From a virus, in IMG/VR virus record IMGVR_UViG_3300022686_000021, positions 1-33,774 of that record: a stretch of 33,774 nucleotides of DNA; one strand, 5' to 3'. The notes beneath the pieces were generated by a model that did not search any database, had not been told where the DNA came from, and worked only from the letters and a program-made list of their open reading frames with translations. Below are positions 21,618-28,448 of the stretch, in pieces. Position 1 is the stretch's first letter; each line of letters begins with the position of its first letter. The translations under genes and the position numbers were made by a program.

Positions 21618-22583
21618 ATGATGTTTCAAAAGGCAATCAAGCACGAATCAAAACTACGCATGAGTATCGCCGGGCCTTCCGGCAGCGGCAAGACCTACAC
21701 GGCGCTGACCTTCGCCTCTGTGCTCAACCGTGGTGGCGGTGTGGCCGTGGTGGATACCGAGCACGGCAGCGCCAGCAAATACGCCGACCTATTCGACTTC
21801 GATGTGGCAGAGATGAGCAATTTTCACCCATCGAACTATGTCAAGGCGATTAAGGCCGCTGCCGCTGCTGGATATGACGTGGTAATACTCGATAGTATCA
21901 CGCACGCCTGGAATGGCCGGGGGGGCATCCTCGACATTGTGGGTGGTAACTTCAGTAAATGGAAAGAGGCCAACGCCGTGGAGCGTGATTTCATCGAAGC
22001 TATCATCGCCAACCCCATCCACATCATTGCGACCATGCGCGCTAAGACGCAGTACGAGGTCGAGCAGAATGAGCGCGGCAAGGCGCAACCCAAGAAAGTA
22101 GGAATGGGTGCTATTCAGCGGGAGGGTATAGAGTACGAATTCGACATCGCCTGTATGATGGACGTGCAGAACACAATCACCGTTGAGAAAACGCGCTGCT
22201 CGGCGCTGACGGGTGTGGTGGTCAATCGCCCCGATGCAGAGTTTATGCATCCGGTGATTGCATGGCTATCTGGCGGCACACCCCCGCAACGCCAGCCCGC
22301 CGACATCACCACGACCACCCAGGCCGCGGACCTGCACCCGCAGGATACCGGCACCGCGCCGGAGACTGACGGGAAATTCAACAAGCTGCGCAAGCGCTTT
22401 CACGCGCTTGGTACCGAATTGTACGGCGATGGGTGGGACGAAAAGCGGTCTGGTCTGGTCGATTTCGTGACGAAGGGCGAGAAGACCAGCAGCAAGGAAC
22501 TCACGCCCGCCCAAATGCAGATATTGGTAGAGGGCATGGAGAAGCGACGCAATGCCGCCGAAACGCAAGCCGTCGCAGCCTGA
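21618..22583 (+). CDS. RecA-fold ATPase, Sak4-like recombination protein
   Basis: The product is 321 residues. A P-loop domain fills residues 1-210: Walker A AGPSGSGKT (about 18-26), VAVVDTEHGSASKY, Walker B DVVILDSITHAW (about 86-97), IIATMRAKTQYE and a short arginine-rich segment. This matches the small RecA-like proteins of phages (Sak4/AAA_24 type) that assist single-strand annealing together with SSB. A Thr/Pro-rich linker (about 222-250) leads to a helical C-terminal domain (KFNKLRKRFHALGTELYG) similar to domains in recombination proteins of the Erf/RecT neighbourhood. ATG 21618 follows AAGGA; a second ATG is adjacent. Confidence 0.85.
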   Translation: MMFQKAIKHESKLRMSIAGPSGSGKTYTALTFASVLNRGGGVAVVDTEHGSASKYADLFDFDVAEMSNFHPSNYVKAIKAAAAAGYDVVILDSITHAWNGRGGILDIVGGNFSKWKEANAVERDFIEAIIANPIHIIATMRAKTQYEVEQNERGKAQPKKVGMGAIQREGIEYEFDIACMMDVQNTITVEKTRCSALTGVVVNRPDAEFMHPVIAWLSGGTPPQRQPADITTTTQAADLHPQDTGTAPETDGKFNKLRKRFHALGTELYGDGWDEKRSGLVDFVTKGEKTSSKELTPAQMQILVEGMEKRRNAAETQAVAA

Positions 22584-22749
22584 CGCCGCACGATTGACCG
22601 AGCTACTGAGCCGCCCGCTGCTGCGCGACGAAGCCGACGAACTGGTCAAACTCGCGCGGCGGCTGGGCGTGACGCTCGAATGGAGTCATTGCGACATGTT
22701 CGGGCGGTGGCAGGATGGGCGGAAACCGAGAAACGGAGATGAACCATGA
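22552..22749 (+). CDS. Small basic protein of unknown function
   Basis: The product is 65 residues: a basic N-terminus (PPKRKPSQPDAARL), a helix (LRDEADELVKLARRLGV) and WSHCDMFGRWQDGRK. It overlaps the Sak4-like gene by 32 bases and the next gene by 4 bases (ATGA). A weak GGAG lies 10 bases upstream. It could bind DNA; no family is recognised. Confidence 0.6.
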   Translation: MPPKRKPSQPDAARLTELLSRPLLRDEADELVKLARRLGVTLEWSHCDMFGRWQDGRKPRNGDEP

Positions 22750-22997
22750 ACCGATGGAATAGCAAAATCAAAATCAAGCACCTGTTCACCGAGGACGAGG
22801 ACCATGAAAGCGTGCAGGAGAGCATGAATGCGATTGCTGATGTGGTGCGAAATCACTCTGCATTCGTGCTGTTTGACACGAAAAATTTCCGCAATATTCC
22901 GCGCGGCGACGACGTACTTGGTCCGACAGACTACGCCAATCGCCTGCTGGATAGACTGTACGACTTTGCGGACGAACACCGGATTTGGGTTAAGTAA
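22746..22997 (+). CDS. Small alpha/beta protein of unknown function
   Basis: The product is 83 residues: KIKIKHLFTEDEDHES at the N-terminus, a helix with MNAIADVVRNHSAFVLF, and a C-terminal helix NRLLDRLYDFADEHRIWV. The regular hydrophobic pattern says it is a real folded protein. No family is recognised. It starts in an ATGA overlap with the preceding gene and has GGAGATGA upstream. Confidence 0.65.
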   Translation: MNRWNSKIKIKHLFTEDEDHESVQESMNAIADVVRNHSAFVLFDTKNFRNIPRGDDVLGPTDYANRLLDRLYDFADEHRIWVK

Positions 22998-23029
22998 ACG
23001 CCGCTTTATTTACTGAGGACGTACCAATT

Positions 23030-23494
23030 ATGAACTGGCTTGATTGTCATTGGCTACCGATAAAGGATGGAGATCCGCGAGCTGCGGCATTGTACCGCCG
23101 ACACTACAGCTGCTACCAGTACGCGGACGGTCGGCGCTCGCAGCACGGATACCGCAACCGATTTTTGATTTGTGGACCTGGCGAAAAAATGTTGCTGATG
23201 ACAATCAAATGCGATGCGCTCTTTGTGTGGCGCAAATTCATTGACAAAAGCGGCCAGCGGGGAGTCAATTGTGCAGTATTTCGCAACGAATCCGATGCGT
23301 TAAGTAGTGAGTTGATTTTGGAGGCTGAGCAGCTGGCTTGGAGACGTTGGCCGGGAGAACGATTGTACACCTATGTAGATGCGTTTGCCATAAAATCAGA
23401 TAATCCAGGGTACTGTTATAAGTGCGCTGGTTGGCGCGAGTGTGGCCGCACGCAGGCTCGCGGTCTGATTATTCTGGAGAAGTATCCAGAATAG
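23030..23494 (+). CDS. GNAT-fold-like protein, resembling Mom-type DNA modification proteins
   Basis: The product is 154 residues. The pattern AAALYRRHYSCYQYADGRR, FLICGPGEKMLLMTI, ALFVWRKF and the C-terminal LYTYVDAFAIKSDNPGYCYK then AGWRECGRTQARGLIILE follows a phage/bacterial family with an acetyltransferase-like (GNAT) layout. The last part looks like the end of phage Mu Mom, a GNAT-fold protein that modifies adenines against restriction. That resemblance is my reading, not a search result. Four Cys are clustered in the last 35 residues. The base composition is slightly richer in A+T than the neighbours. If Mom-like, it adds to the ParB/methyltransferase pair as host-defence evasion. Confidence 0.55.
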   Translation: MNWLDCHWLPIKDGDPRAAALYRRHYSCYQYADGRRSQHGYRNRFLICGPGEKMLLMTIKCDALFVWRKFIDKSGQRGVNCAVFRNESDALSSELILEAEQLAWRRWPGERLYTYVDAFAIKSDNPGYCYKCAGWRECGRTQARGLIILEKYPE

Positions 23495-23557
23495 GTTGAT
23501 TAAATAGATAATATATAAATCACTTATGAGAATGGCGATTCTCGGAAGGAGTGACCG

Positions 23558-23776
23558 ATGGATGTGAGCAATGAAACTCTTTGCGCACGGCTGGACGAAC
23601 TTGCGACCGCAGTTTCCAAAGGCCGGGATGCAATTCTGCGGGAGTTTTACATGAGCATTCCGGCGCGTCCTGACCGCGATGCAGATTTGGTTTTAGCGTT
23701 AGCCGCCAAGCGCATCAAAGAGATGGAGCGCACCATTGCACTCATGGAATCCGAGTCGATGGACGGCCGGAGATGA
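23558..23776 (+). CDS. Small helical protein of unknown function
   Basis: The product is 72 residues, fully helical by pattern (LCARLDELATAVSKGRDAIL, VLALAAKRIKEMERTIALME). A strong AAGGAG site stands 8 bases before ATG 23558. It may be a coiled-coil accessory protein. No family is recognised. Confidence 0.65.
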   Translation: MDVSNETLCARLDELATAVSKGRDAILREFYMSIPARPDRDADLVLALAAKRIKEMERTIALMESESMDGRR

Positions 23777-23779
23777 ATT

Positions 23780-23971
23780 ATGAGAACAATTACGGCGAAC
23801 GACGATCTTGATGAGATGCCGGACGGTTGGTACATCGCAGGTGAGCGTTTGACAACCGAGCCGCGCGGATTGATGGTAGACGCTGGGGAACGCGTCTACG
23901 TGTGGAGCGGGTGGATCTGCGAGGACGAACAAGGTGCGGAGCGTCTTAGTCATAGCCTGGCGCTTGACTGA
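23780..23971 (+). CDS. Small protein of unknown function
   Basis: The product is 63 residues, rich in strands and aromatics (DGWYIAGERLTTEPRG, VYVWSGWICEDEQ). It starts 3 bases after the previous stop. It is the last gene of this operon. No intrinsic terminator was recognised between it and the late promoter; only a 6-bp inverted repeat without T-run (CCTAAC/GTTAGG, about 23980-24005). Confidence 0.6.
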   Translation: MRTITANDDLDEMPDGWYIAGERLTTEPRGLMVDAGERVYVWSGWICEDEQGAERLSHSLALD

Positions 23972-24021
23972 GAGAATGACCTAACAAAAGCACCATTTAG
24001 TTAGGCTAACGCACCAACTGC

Positions 24022-24078
24022 GTACACGTGTGCGCTTCGAGAGCGTAGGTTGACGCCCCGCGCGCACTCGTGTACAAT
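24022..24078 (+). promoter_or_regulatory. Late promoter with flanking inverted repeat
   Basis: TTGACG (24050-24055) and TACAAT (24073-24078) are 17 bases apart. A 14-base inverted repeat (24022-24035 against 24062-24075, one mismatch) places one arm upstream of -35 and the other across the spacer and -10, as expected for a repressor that loops or clamps the promoter. Start is predicted near 24085. Confidence 0.82.
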
Positions 24079-24090
24079 AAAACCCAATAT

Positions 24091-24218
24091 ACCCATGCCG
24101 AGGTCAGTTGCCACGAATAAAAGGTGACCGACCTTTGCATGGGTTTTTTATTTGTGGCAACTGACCTCGACACCCACTAAGGGGACCACCCACCCCCCTG
24201 GGAGAGTCGAGGTTTTTT
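24091..24218 (+). promoter_or_regulatory. Leader switch: two terminators and an overlapping 24-bp antiterminator hairpin
   Basis: Terminator 1: 24091-24098 pairs with 24137-24144 around an inner hairpin (24120-24125/24131-24136) and is followed by TTTTTATTT. Competing hairpin: 24099-24122 pairs with 24146-24169, 24 bp with a single G-U. It buries the T-run of terminator 1 and the 5' arm of terminator 2. Terminator 2: CCTCGAC (24165-24171) pairs with GTCGAGG (24206-24212), followed by six T. The elements lie between the late promoter and the CHAT-like gene at 24231, so they can decide whether the late operon is read. Confidence 0.8.
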
Positions 24219-24230
24219 GATTGGTAGCGG

Positions 24231-24992
24231 ATGAATATTTTGATTGTCGCGCCATTCCATGAGGATTTGCCGAATATTCCCGACGAAGCGGCCTCGCTTC
24301 GCAACGCTATTGATGGACGCTTGGTGCAAGGGGATGTGCGAGAGCGAGACATCATCGACGCCATCGACGATGGGCCATTTGACGGCATTTGGTTTGCGAC
24401 ACATGGCGACACGACCGGCGTGTGGCTGAGTGGCGGGGAACGCCTAGACGCGCACGCATTGTCGCAGTATATTTCGTCCTCTGGTGCGCGCTGGATATTC
24501 CTCAACTCGTGCGAGTCTGCATCTCTGGTGGATACAATTCGCGCCACGACCATCGCTGACGTCATTGCCACTAGTTCGCGGATACTGGATGCGACCGCAT
24601 GGCGCACGGCGCGACTGTTCGCGCAGGCGCTAGCAACGACGGGGAATGTGCGTCAGGCATTGGCGAAGGCTGCCCCGGATGGGGCCAACGCATATAGATT
24701 CTGGGCAAATCGGTCTGGGATGGGTGGGACTGGCGTGAGCGATTCACAATTAGATGCACGACTGGCTCGGCTAGAGGCACAAATGGACCGCATGGAGCAG
24801 ACCAGCCAGGTAAGGCAAGAGATGCTCTCGCGGCTGGAGCGCGTTGTAGAGCGGTTGAGCTACGCCATTTATGGCGATGCCGCATCGCAGCAAATCGGGC
24901 TGCTTCGCTGGTTTCGGTGGGGAAGCCTGGGCACCGCATTCAATACGATACTGTTGGCAGTTATCGCGTACCGTATTTTTTTTGGAGGATAA
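24231..24992 (+). CDS. CHAT/caspase-like protease with coiled coil and C-terminal membrane anchor
   Basis: The product is 253 residues. Residues 1-160 follow the CHAT (caspase HetF-associated) fold: a NILIVAP first strand, FDGIWFATHGD with the catalytic His58, a GVWLSGGERLDAHALSQYI hairpin/helix, WIFLNSCES with the catalytic Cys94, and DVIATSSRILDATAWR. A helical segment (about 172-213) with heptad-like Leu/Met spacing is a likely coiled coil. One membrane helix ends the protein (about 233-250). CHAT proteases cleave proteins; bacterial ones serve as death or defence effectors. Here the gene is first in the phage late operon, behind a terminator leader, and followed by a holin-size membrane protein, so a role in host takeover, lysis timing or exclusion of other phages is possible. 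Ribosome site is weak. Confidence 0.82.
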   Translation: MNILIVAPFHEDLPNIPDEAASLRNAIDGRLVQGDVRERDIIDAIDDGPFDGIWFATHGDTTGVWLSGGERLDAHALSQYISSSGARWIFLNSCESASLVDTIRATTIADVIATSSRILDATAWRTARLFAQALATTGNVRQALAKAAPDGANAYRFWANRSGMGGTGVSDSQLDARLARLEAQMDRMEQTSQVRQEMLSRLERVVERLSYAIYGDAASQQIGLLRWFRWGSLGTAFNTILLAVIAYRIFFGG

Positions 24993-24997
24993 CCACC

Positions 24998-25153
24998 ATG
25001 CCCGACTGGTTGAAGAGCATGTCAAAGCAGCCCGGTTTTTGGACCGTGGTTGGACTCTTGCTCGTGGCGATTGCCGCCGCGCTGGGCGTTGCGTGGTCGG
25101 CCGAGTGGGTGGCATTTTGGAACGCGCTGGTTGAGTTCGTGACGGGGATGTAG
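24998..25153 (+). CDS. Small single-pass membrane protein, holin-like in size
   Basis: The product is 51 residues: a short amphipathic start (DWLKSMSKQPGFW), a membrane helix (TVVGLLLVAIAAALGVAW, about 16-33) and a second hydrophobic, aromatic part (FWNALVEFV). ATG 24998 follows GGAGG by 9 bases. It lies 5 bases after the CHAT-like gene, so the two are expressed together and may meet in the membrane. Holin, pore subunit or protease partner are all possible. No endolysin gene is next to it. Confidence 0.65.
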   Translation: MPDWLKSMSKQPGFWTVVGLLLVAIAAALGVAWSAEWVAFWNALVEFVTGM

Positions 25154-25155
25154 TC

Positions 25156-25638
25156 ATGGCATCACGATTTGTATTCACGCCATTCTCGGCGGAATTTCCG
25201 TCTACCAACTTCCCTGAATTGCGCATGAGCAATGGCCGCCCGGTGCTGGCGTTCGACGCGACCACCGACGAGACGTGCTATTGGACCACGATTGCGCCGC
25301 AGGGCATTTCGGGCACGATGTATTTGATTATCTATTACGCGATGGCAAGCGCCACCAGCAACGCGGTCGTATTCCAGGGGGCAGTCGAGGCCATTACGCC
25401 CGGCGACACCACCGACACCGACGCCACCACGTCATTTGACACCGCCAACAGCAACAGCGGCAGTGTTCCGGCCACCGCGGGCTATCTGGAGGCTATCACG
25501 GTCACACTGACCAATGCAGACAGCATGGCCGCGGGCGACTATGTGCGGTTCCGGCTGAATCGCGACGCCGACAGCGGCTCAGACACGGCCACCGGCGACT
25601 GCTACGTATTCGCCGTTGAATTCCGGGATAGTGCGTAA
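25156..25638 (+). CDS. Virion appendage-like beta-sandwich protein
   Basis: The product is 160 residues, rich in Thr, Ala, Asp and strands (GTMYLIIYYAMASATSNAVVF, GDYVRFRLNRDADSGSD). The pattern is that of small jelly-roll proteins found beside fibre genes in environmental siphoviruses. No signal peptide is present. Its stop overlaps the start of the fibre gene by one base. A head or tail decoration role is likely; function is by analogy only. Confidence 0.55.
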   Translation: MASRFVFTPFSAEFPSTNFPELRMSNGRPVLAFDATTDETCYWTTIAPQGISGTMYLIIYYAMASATSNAVVFQGAVEAITPGDTTDTDATTSFDTANSNSGSVPATAGYLEAITVTLTNADSMAAGDYVRFRLNRDADSGSDTATGDCYVFAVEFRDSA

Positions 25639-26984
25639 TGGCGATACGGTTTGACGCCAGCACAGACGGGCTTGTTCGCACGTCCAACGTCATCAACATG
25701 AACAGCGCCTATACCGTAATGGTGTTGATGCGCTTTGCGTCAAATCCGGGGTCATTCGTATTTGCTACATTTTTCTCGATAAATCGCGACTCTGGCACCG
25801 CCAATTTTGAGTACCTCAGTGTGCTCGACAGTTCCGGCCTCAGGATTGCGATGTCCATCAACAATGGCGGGGGCGCTACATCGCACGCCACATCGGGCAT
25901 TGTGTCGGTCAACACGTGGTACTGGGTCGCGATGGTGCGCAACTCAGTCACCAATTTGTCGCTACACCTCGCACAGCCCGGCAGCCCGATGGCCGGTGCG
26001 ACGGGAACGCACACCACAGACGTAACCAGTCGCCTCGCCAGCACCCGCCACGAGGTCGGCGCACATCTCAGCGGCAACGCCCAGCCATTTAGCACCTCTG
26101 CCGGTCGTATCGGCGCAATCAAATTGTGGCAGGGTGCATTGTCCGTGGCCGAAATGACGAGCGAAATGGGCACCATTCGCCCGCAGCGCTACACCAATCT
26201 GCACTCGTGGTATAGCTGTTGGCCTGATTACCATGCCGTGGATTTTGGGCCGAATGGCTACAACTGGACCGTTGACGGCACGCTGACCGACGAAGCCGGG
26301 CCGCCTGTTACCTGGGGCGCACGCCCTATCTTTGTGTTGCAGCCTGCATCGGGCGACGCGCTGGAAGCCGACGGCATCACCACCGGGACGCCAACGTTGG
26401 GCACGCCGAGCATTGCGCAGACGCACGCAATTACGGCGGGCGCCATCACGACCGGCGCACCGACGGTGGACAGTCCCACGCTTGGACAGGCGCACGCGCT
26501 CACGGTGGCGGATGTTGCGACCGGCGTGCCCACGGTAGACAGCCCGACGATAGGGCAGGCGCACGTATTGACCGCCGACGCCATCACGACCGGCGCGCCG
26601 GTACTGGATACGCCGAGCCTGGCCGATGCGTTGACGGTGGATAGCATTGTCACCGGCGCGCCGACGTTGGGCACGCCGACCATTGCACAAACGCATGGCC
26701 TTACCGCTGCGGACATCACGGCGGGTGCGCCGGTACTGGATACGCCGACCATCGGACAGACGCACGTCCTGACCGCAACGGGTATCACGACCGGCGCACC
26801 AACGATGGCGGCTTCTGCGATAGGGCAGATACACGCCTTGATTACTGCGGACATCACGACCGGTGCGCCGACTCTGGGTAGCCCGGTCTTCGGAATCGTG
26901 TCGTTTTTACGCACTTTCATTGTTGCAGGCGAAAATCGCACCTATCCCGTGCGCGGTGAAAACCGCACTTTTTTTGTGGAGTAA
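25638..26984 (+). CDS. Fibre-like protein: LamG/ConA lectin domain plus 23-residue repeats
   Basis: The product is 448 residues. The first 230 residues form a concanavalin-like (LamG) jelly roll: SAYTVMVLMRFASNPGSFVF, WYWVAMVRNSVTNLSLHL, and GRIGAIKLWQGALSVAEMTSE near residues 155-175. Then come seven to eight copies of a 23-residue repeat of the type ITTGAPTLGTPTIAQTHGLT (about 243-418). The protein ends in FLRTFIVAGENRTYPVRGEN, a short strand pair that often closes fibre stalks. The lectin head probably binds host glycans and the repeats form a stalk. One repeat is 21 residues, so the array is not perfectly regular. Confidence 0.72.
   Translation: MAIRFDASTDGLVRTSNVINMNSAYTVMVLMRFASNPGSFVFATFFSINRDSGTANFEYLSVLDSSGLRIAMSINNGGGATSHATSGIVSVNTWYWVAMVRNSVTNLSLHLAQPGSPMAGATGTHTTDVTSRLASTRHEVGAHLSGNAQPFSTSAGRIGAIKLWQGALSVAEMTSEMGTIRPQRYTNLHSWYSCWPDYHAVDFGPNGYNWTVDGTLTDEAGPPVTWGARPIFVLQPASGDALEADGITTGTPTLGTPSIAQTHAITAGAITTGAPTVDSPTLGQAHALTVADVATGVPTVDSPTIGQAHVLTADAITTGAPVLDTPSLADALTVDSIVTGAPTLGTPTIAQTHGLTAADITAGAPVLDTPTIGQTHVLTATGITTGAPTMAASAIGQIHALITADITTGAPTLGSPVFGIVSFLRTFIVAGENRTYPVRGENRTFFVE
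26367..26892 (+). repeat. 69-bp tandem repeat array within the fibre gene
   Basis: About 7.6 in-frame copies of a 69-base unit; the fourth copy lacks 6 bases. Copies differ at many third positions, and blocks such as GTACTGGATACGCCGA recur unevenly, which suggests past recombination between copies. Repeat number could vary between related phages. Confidence 0.85.
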
Positions 26985-26990
26985 TGAGAA

Positions 26991-27362
26991 ATGGCAACAC
27001 TCGCAGACCGAGTATATGACAATGGCCTGACCGTGCTCGACACGGAGGCCGACCGTTTGGATATTTGCAGCCAGGAGCCGACCACGTACACCGAGGCCAC
27101 CAGCACCTACACGCTCGGTAATAAAACGTCACCAACCATCGGCGCACCTGGCGACCGCGGGGCGGGTGGGCGTGAGGTCACGGTGTCCGCCATTAGCGAT
27201 GGCAGCGTGACGGGTACCGATACGGCCACGCATTACGCCATCACGGACACCGGCAACAGTCGGCTACTGGCGACCGGCGCGCTGTCCAGTCCGCAGGCTG
27301 TGACCAGCGGGAACACGTTTACGTTGACCGAATTCGACATTGGCATCCCTGACCCGGCCTAA
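26991..27362 (+). CDS. Small virion-associated protein
   Basis: The product is 123 residues. It begins ATLADRVYDNGLTVLDTEAD and continues with ICSQEPTTYTEATSTYTLG, a pattern often met in small structural proteins near fibre genes of environmental phages. The C-terminal half is strand-rich (THYAITDTGNSRLLATGALS). GGAG lies before the ATG. Tail-tip or decoration protein is the best guess. Confidence 0.6.
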   Translation: MATLADRVYDNGLTVLDTEADRLDICSQEPTTYTEATSTYTLGNKTSPTIGAPGDRGAGGREVTVSAISDGSVTGTDTATHYAITDTGNSRLLATGALSSPQAVTSGNTFTLTEFDIGIPDPA

Positions 27363-27370
27363 GGTGACGC

Positions 27371-27721
27371 ATGACCACCACCGCACATCCGGTCCAAAAG
27401 GGCACGCAAGACAAACCCTTTTTGATTGACCCAGACGAATATCTCGACTACACAGCCGATTTCCGCGCCACGACCAACGGCAGCGATACGGACGTAGCCG
27501 ACGCGCTGCAAAGCGGCGAGACAATCGACACCTACAGCCTCACCGCGCAATCGGGGCTGACCGTCAACAATGCCAGCAAGACGGACAGCAACACGAGCAT
27601 TACATTTTGGGTCAATCCCGATGCAACGACCAGCGGCAAAAAGTACGTCGAGGTCAACGTCACGACCAGCGCCGGGCGCATATTTGACCGTAAAGTGTGG
27701 TTCGAGGTGGCGGACAGATGA
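27371..27721 (+). CDS. Phage fibre-tail adaptor-like, Ig-type domain protein
   Basis: The product is 116 residues: a beta-rich domain with TADFRATTNG, SGLTVNNASKTDSNTSITFW, GKKYVEVNVTTSAGRIFDRK. This pattern is usual for a small adaptor protein that follows the previous gene in many siphovirus appendage loci. AAGGTGACGC stands before the ATG, and the stop overlaps the next start (ATGA). Confidence 0.6.
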   Translation: MTTTAHPVQKGTQDKPFLIDPDEYLDYTADFRATTNGSDTDVADALQSGETIDTYSLTAQSGLTVNNASKTDSNTSITFWVNPDATTSGKKYVEVNVTTSAGRIFDRKVWFEVADR

Positions 27722-27918
27722 GCGACGAGCTGACCACCATCCGCCAACAGTTGACATACCTGTCCGTGCTGTTTGATGGACTGCGTTTAATCAAACTGTT
27801 ACTGATACTGTTTCTCATTTGCGCTGTGTGGGCCGCGCTCGCTATTGCCGTGTATTACACGTTGGGCGATGTGGCAATGGTGGTGCGCGTGCATGACTAT
27901 CTGGCGAGTAGACCATGA
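27718..27918 (+). CDS. Small membrane protein, possible holin
   Basis: The start at 27718 is in an ATGA overlap. The 66-residue product has a helical N-terminus (LTTIRQQLTYLSVLFDGL) and one long membrane helix (LLLILFLICAVWAALAIAVY, about 28-47), then a short tail. Holin or a tail-linked membrane protein are both possible. It overlaps the ParB-like gene by 4 bases. Confidence 0.65.
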   Translation: MSDELTTIRQQLTYLSVLFDGLRLIKLLLILFLICAVWAALAIAVYYTLGDVAMVVRVHDYLASRP

Positions 27919-28448
27919 GCGACAGTTACAAGCTTGGGAACGGCACATATCGCAACCGTATCACCGGCTACGACAGCGTAGACCCGGAGCAGTTGCTCGC
28001 CAATCCGCACAACTATCGGATGCACCCGAAACACCAGCAAGACGCGTTGGCCGGTGCGCTGGATGAAATCGGGTGGCTGGATGACGTGATTGTCAACACG
28101 ACCACTGGCAATATCATCGACGGTCATTTGCGCGTGACCCTGGCGCTGCGCAATGGAGAACAAACCGTACCCGTCAAGTACGTAGAGCTGACCGAAGATG
28201 AGGAGCGGCTGGCGCTGGCTACGTTCGATCCGATTACGGCTATGGCGACGCACGACGCCGACCTACTGGACGCGCTACTGCGTGACGTGAACACCGGCGA
28301 CGAACATTTGCAGCAGATGCTCGCAGACATGGCGGGAGATGCCGGGATTGTACCGCCGAATGTGGAGTTCCCAGAGTATGACGAGTCAATAGCTGACGGA
28401 GTGGAAATGTGCACATGTCCCAATTGCGGCCACGAATTTCCAAAATAG
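27915..28448 (+). CDS. ParB/Srx-fold protein, partner of the methyltransferase
   Basis: The product is 177 residues. Residues about 18-100 follow the ParB N-terminal nuclease-like domain: VDPEQLLANPHNYRMHPKHQ, ALDEIGWLDDVIVNTTTG, IIDGHLRVTLALRNG (with the GxxR-like Asp-Gly-His), VPVKYVELTEDEERLALATF. The C-terminus carries a zinc ribbon half (MCTCPNCGHEF). Such phage proteins usually stand beside DNA methyltransferases and act in DNA modification or nicking rather than partition. Here it overlaps the methyltransferase gene by 40 bases. Confidence 0.88.
   Translation: MSDSYKLGNGTYRNRITGYDSVDPEQLLANPHNYRMHPKHQQDALAGALDEIGWLDDVIVNTTTGNIIDGHLRVTLALRNGEQTVPVKYVELTEDEERLALATFDPITAMATHDADLLDALLRDVNTGDEHLQQMLADMAGDAGIVPPNVEFPEYDESIADGVEMCTCPNCGHEFPK

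Noticed and set aside
25962-26834. Long open frame (290 codons) on the minus strand opposite the fibre repeats
   Set aside because: It is antisense to a clear fibre gene and its repetitive Arg-rich product follows from the GC-rich repeat array; no ribosome site was seen.
26367-26892. Regular repeats as a CRISPR array
   Set aside because: The repeats are contiguous, in frame and code for a protein stalk; there are no unique spacers between identical repeats.
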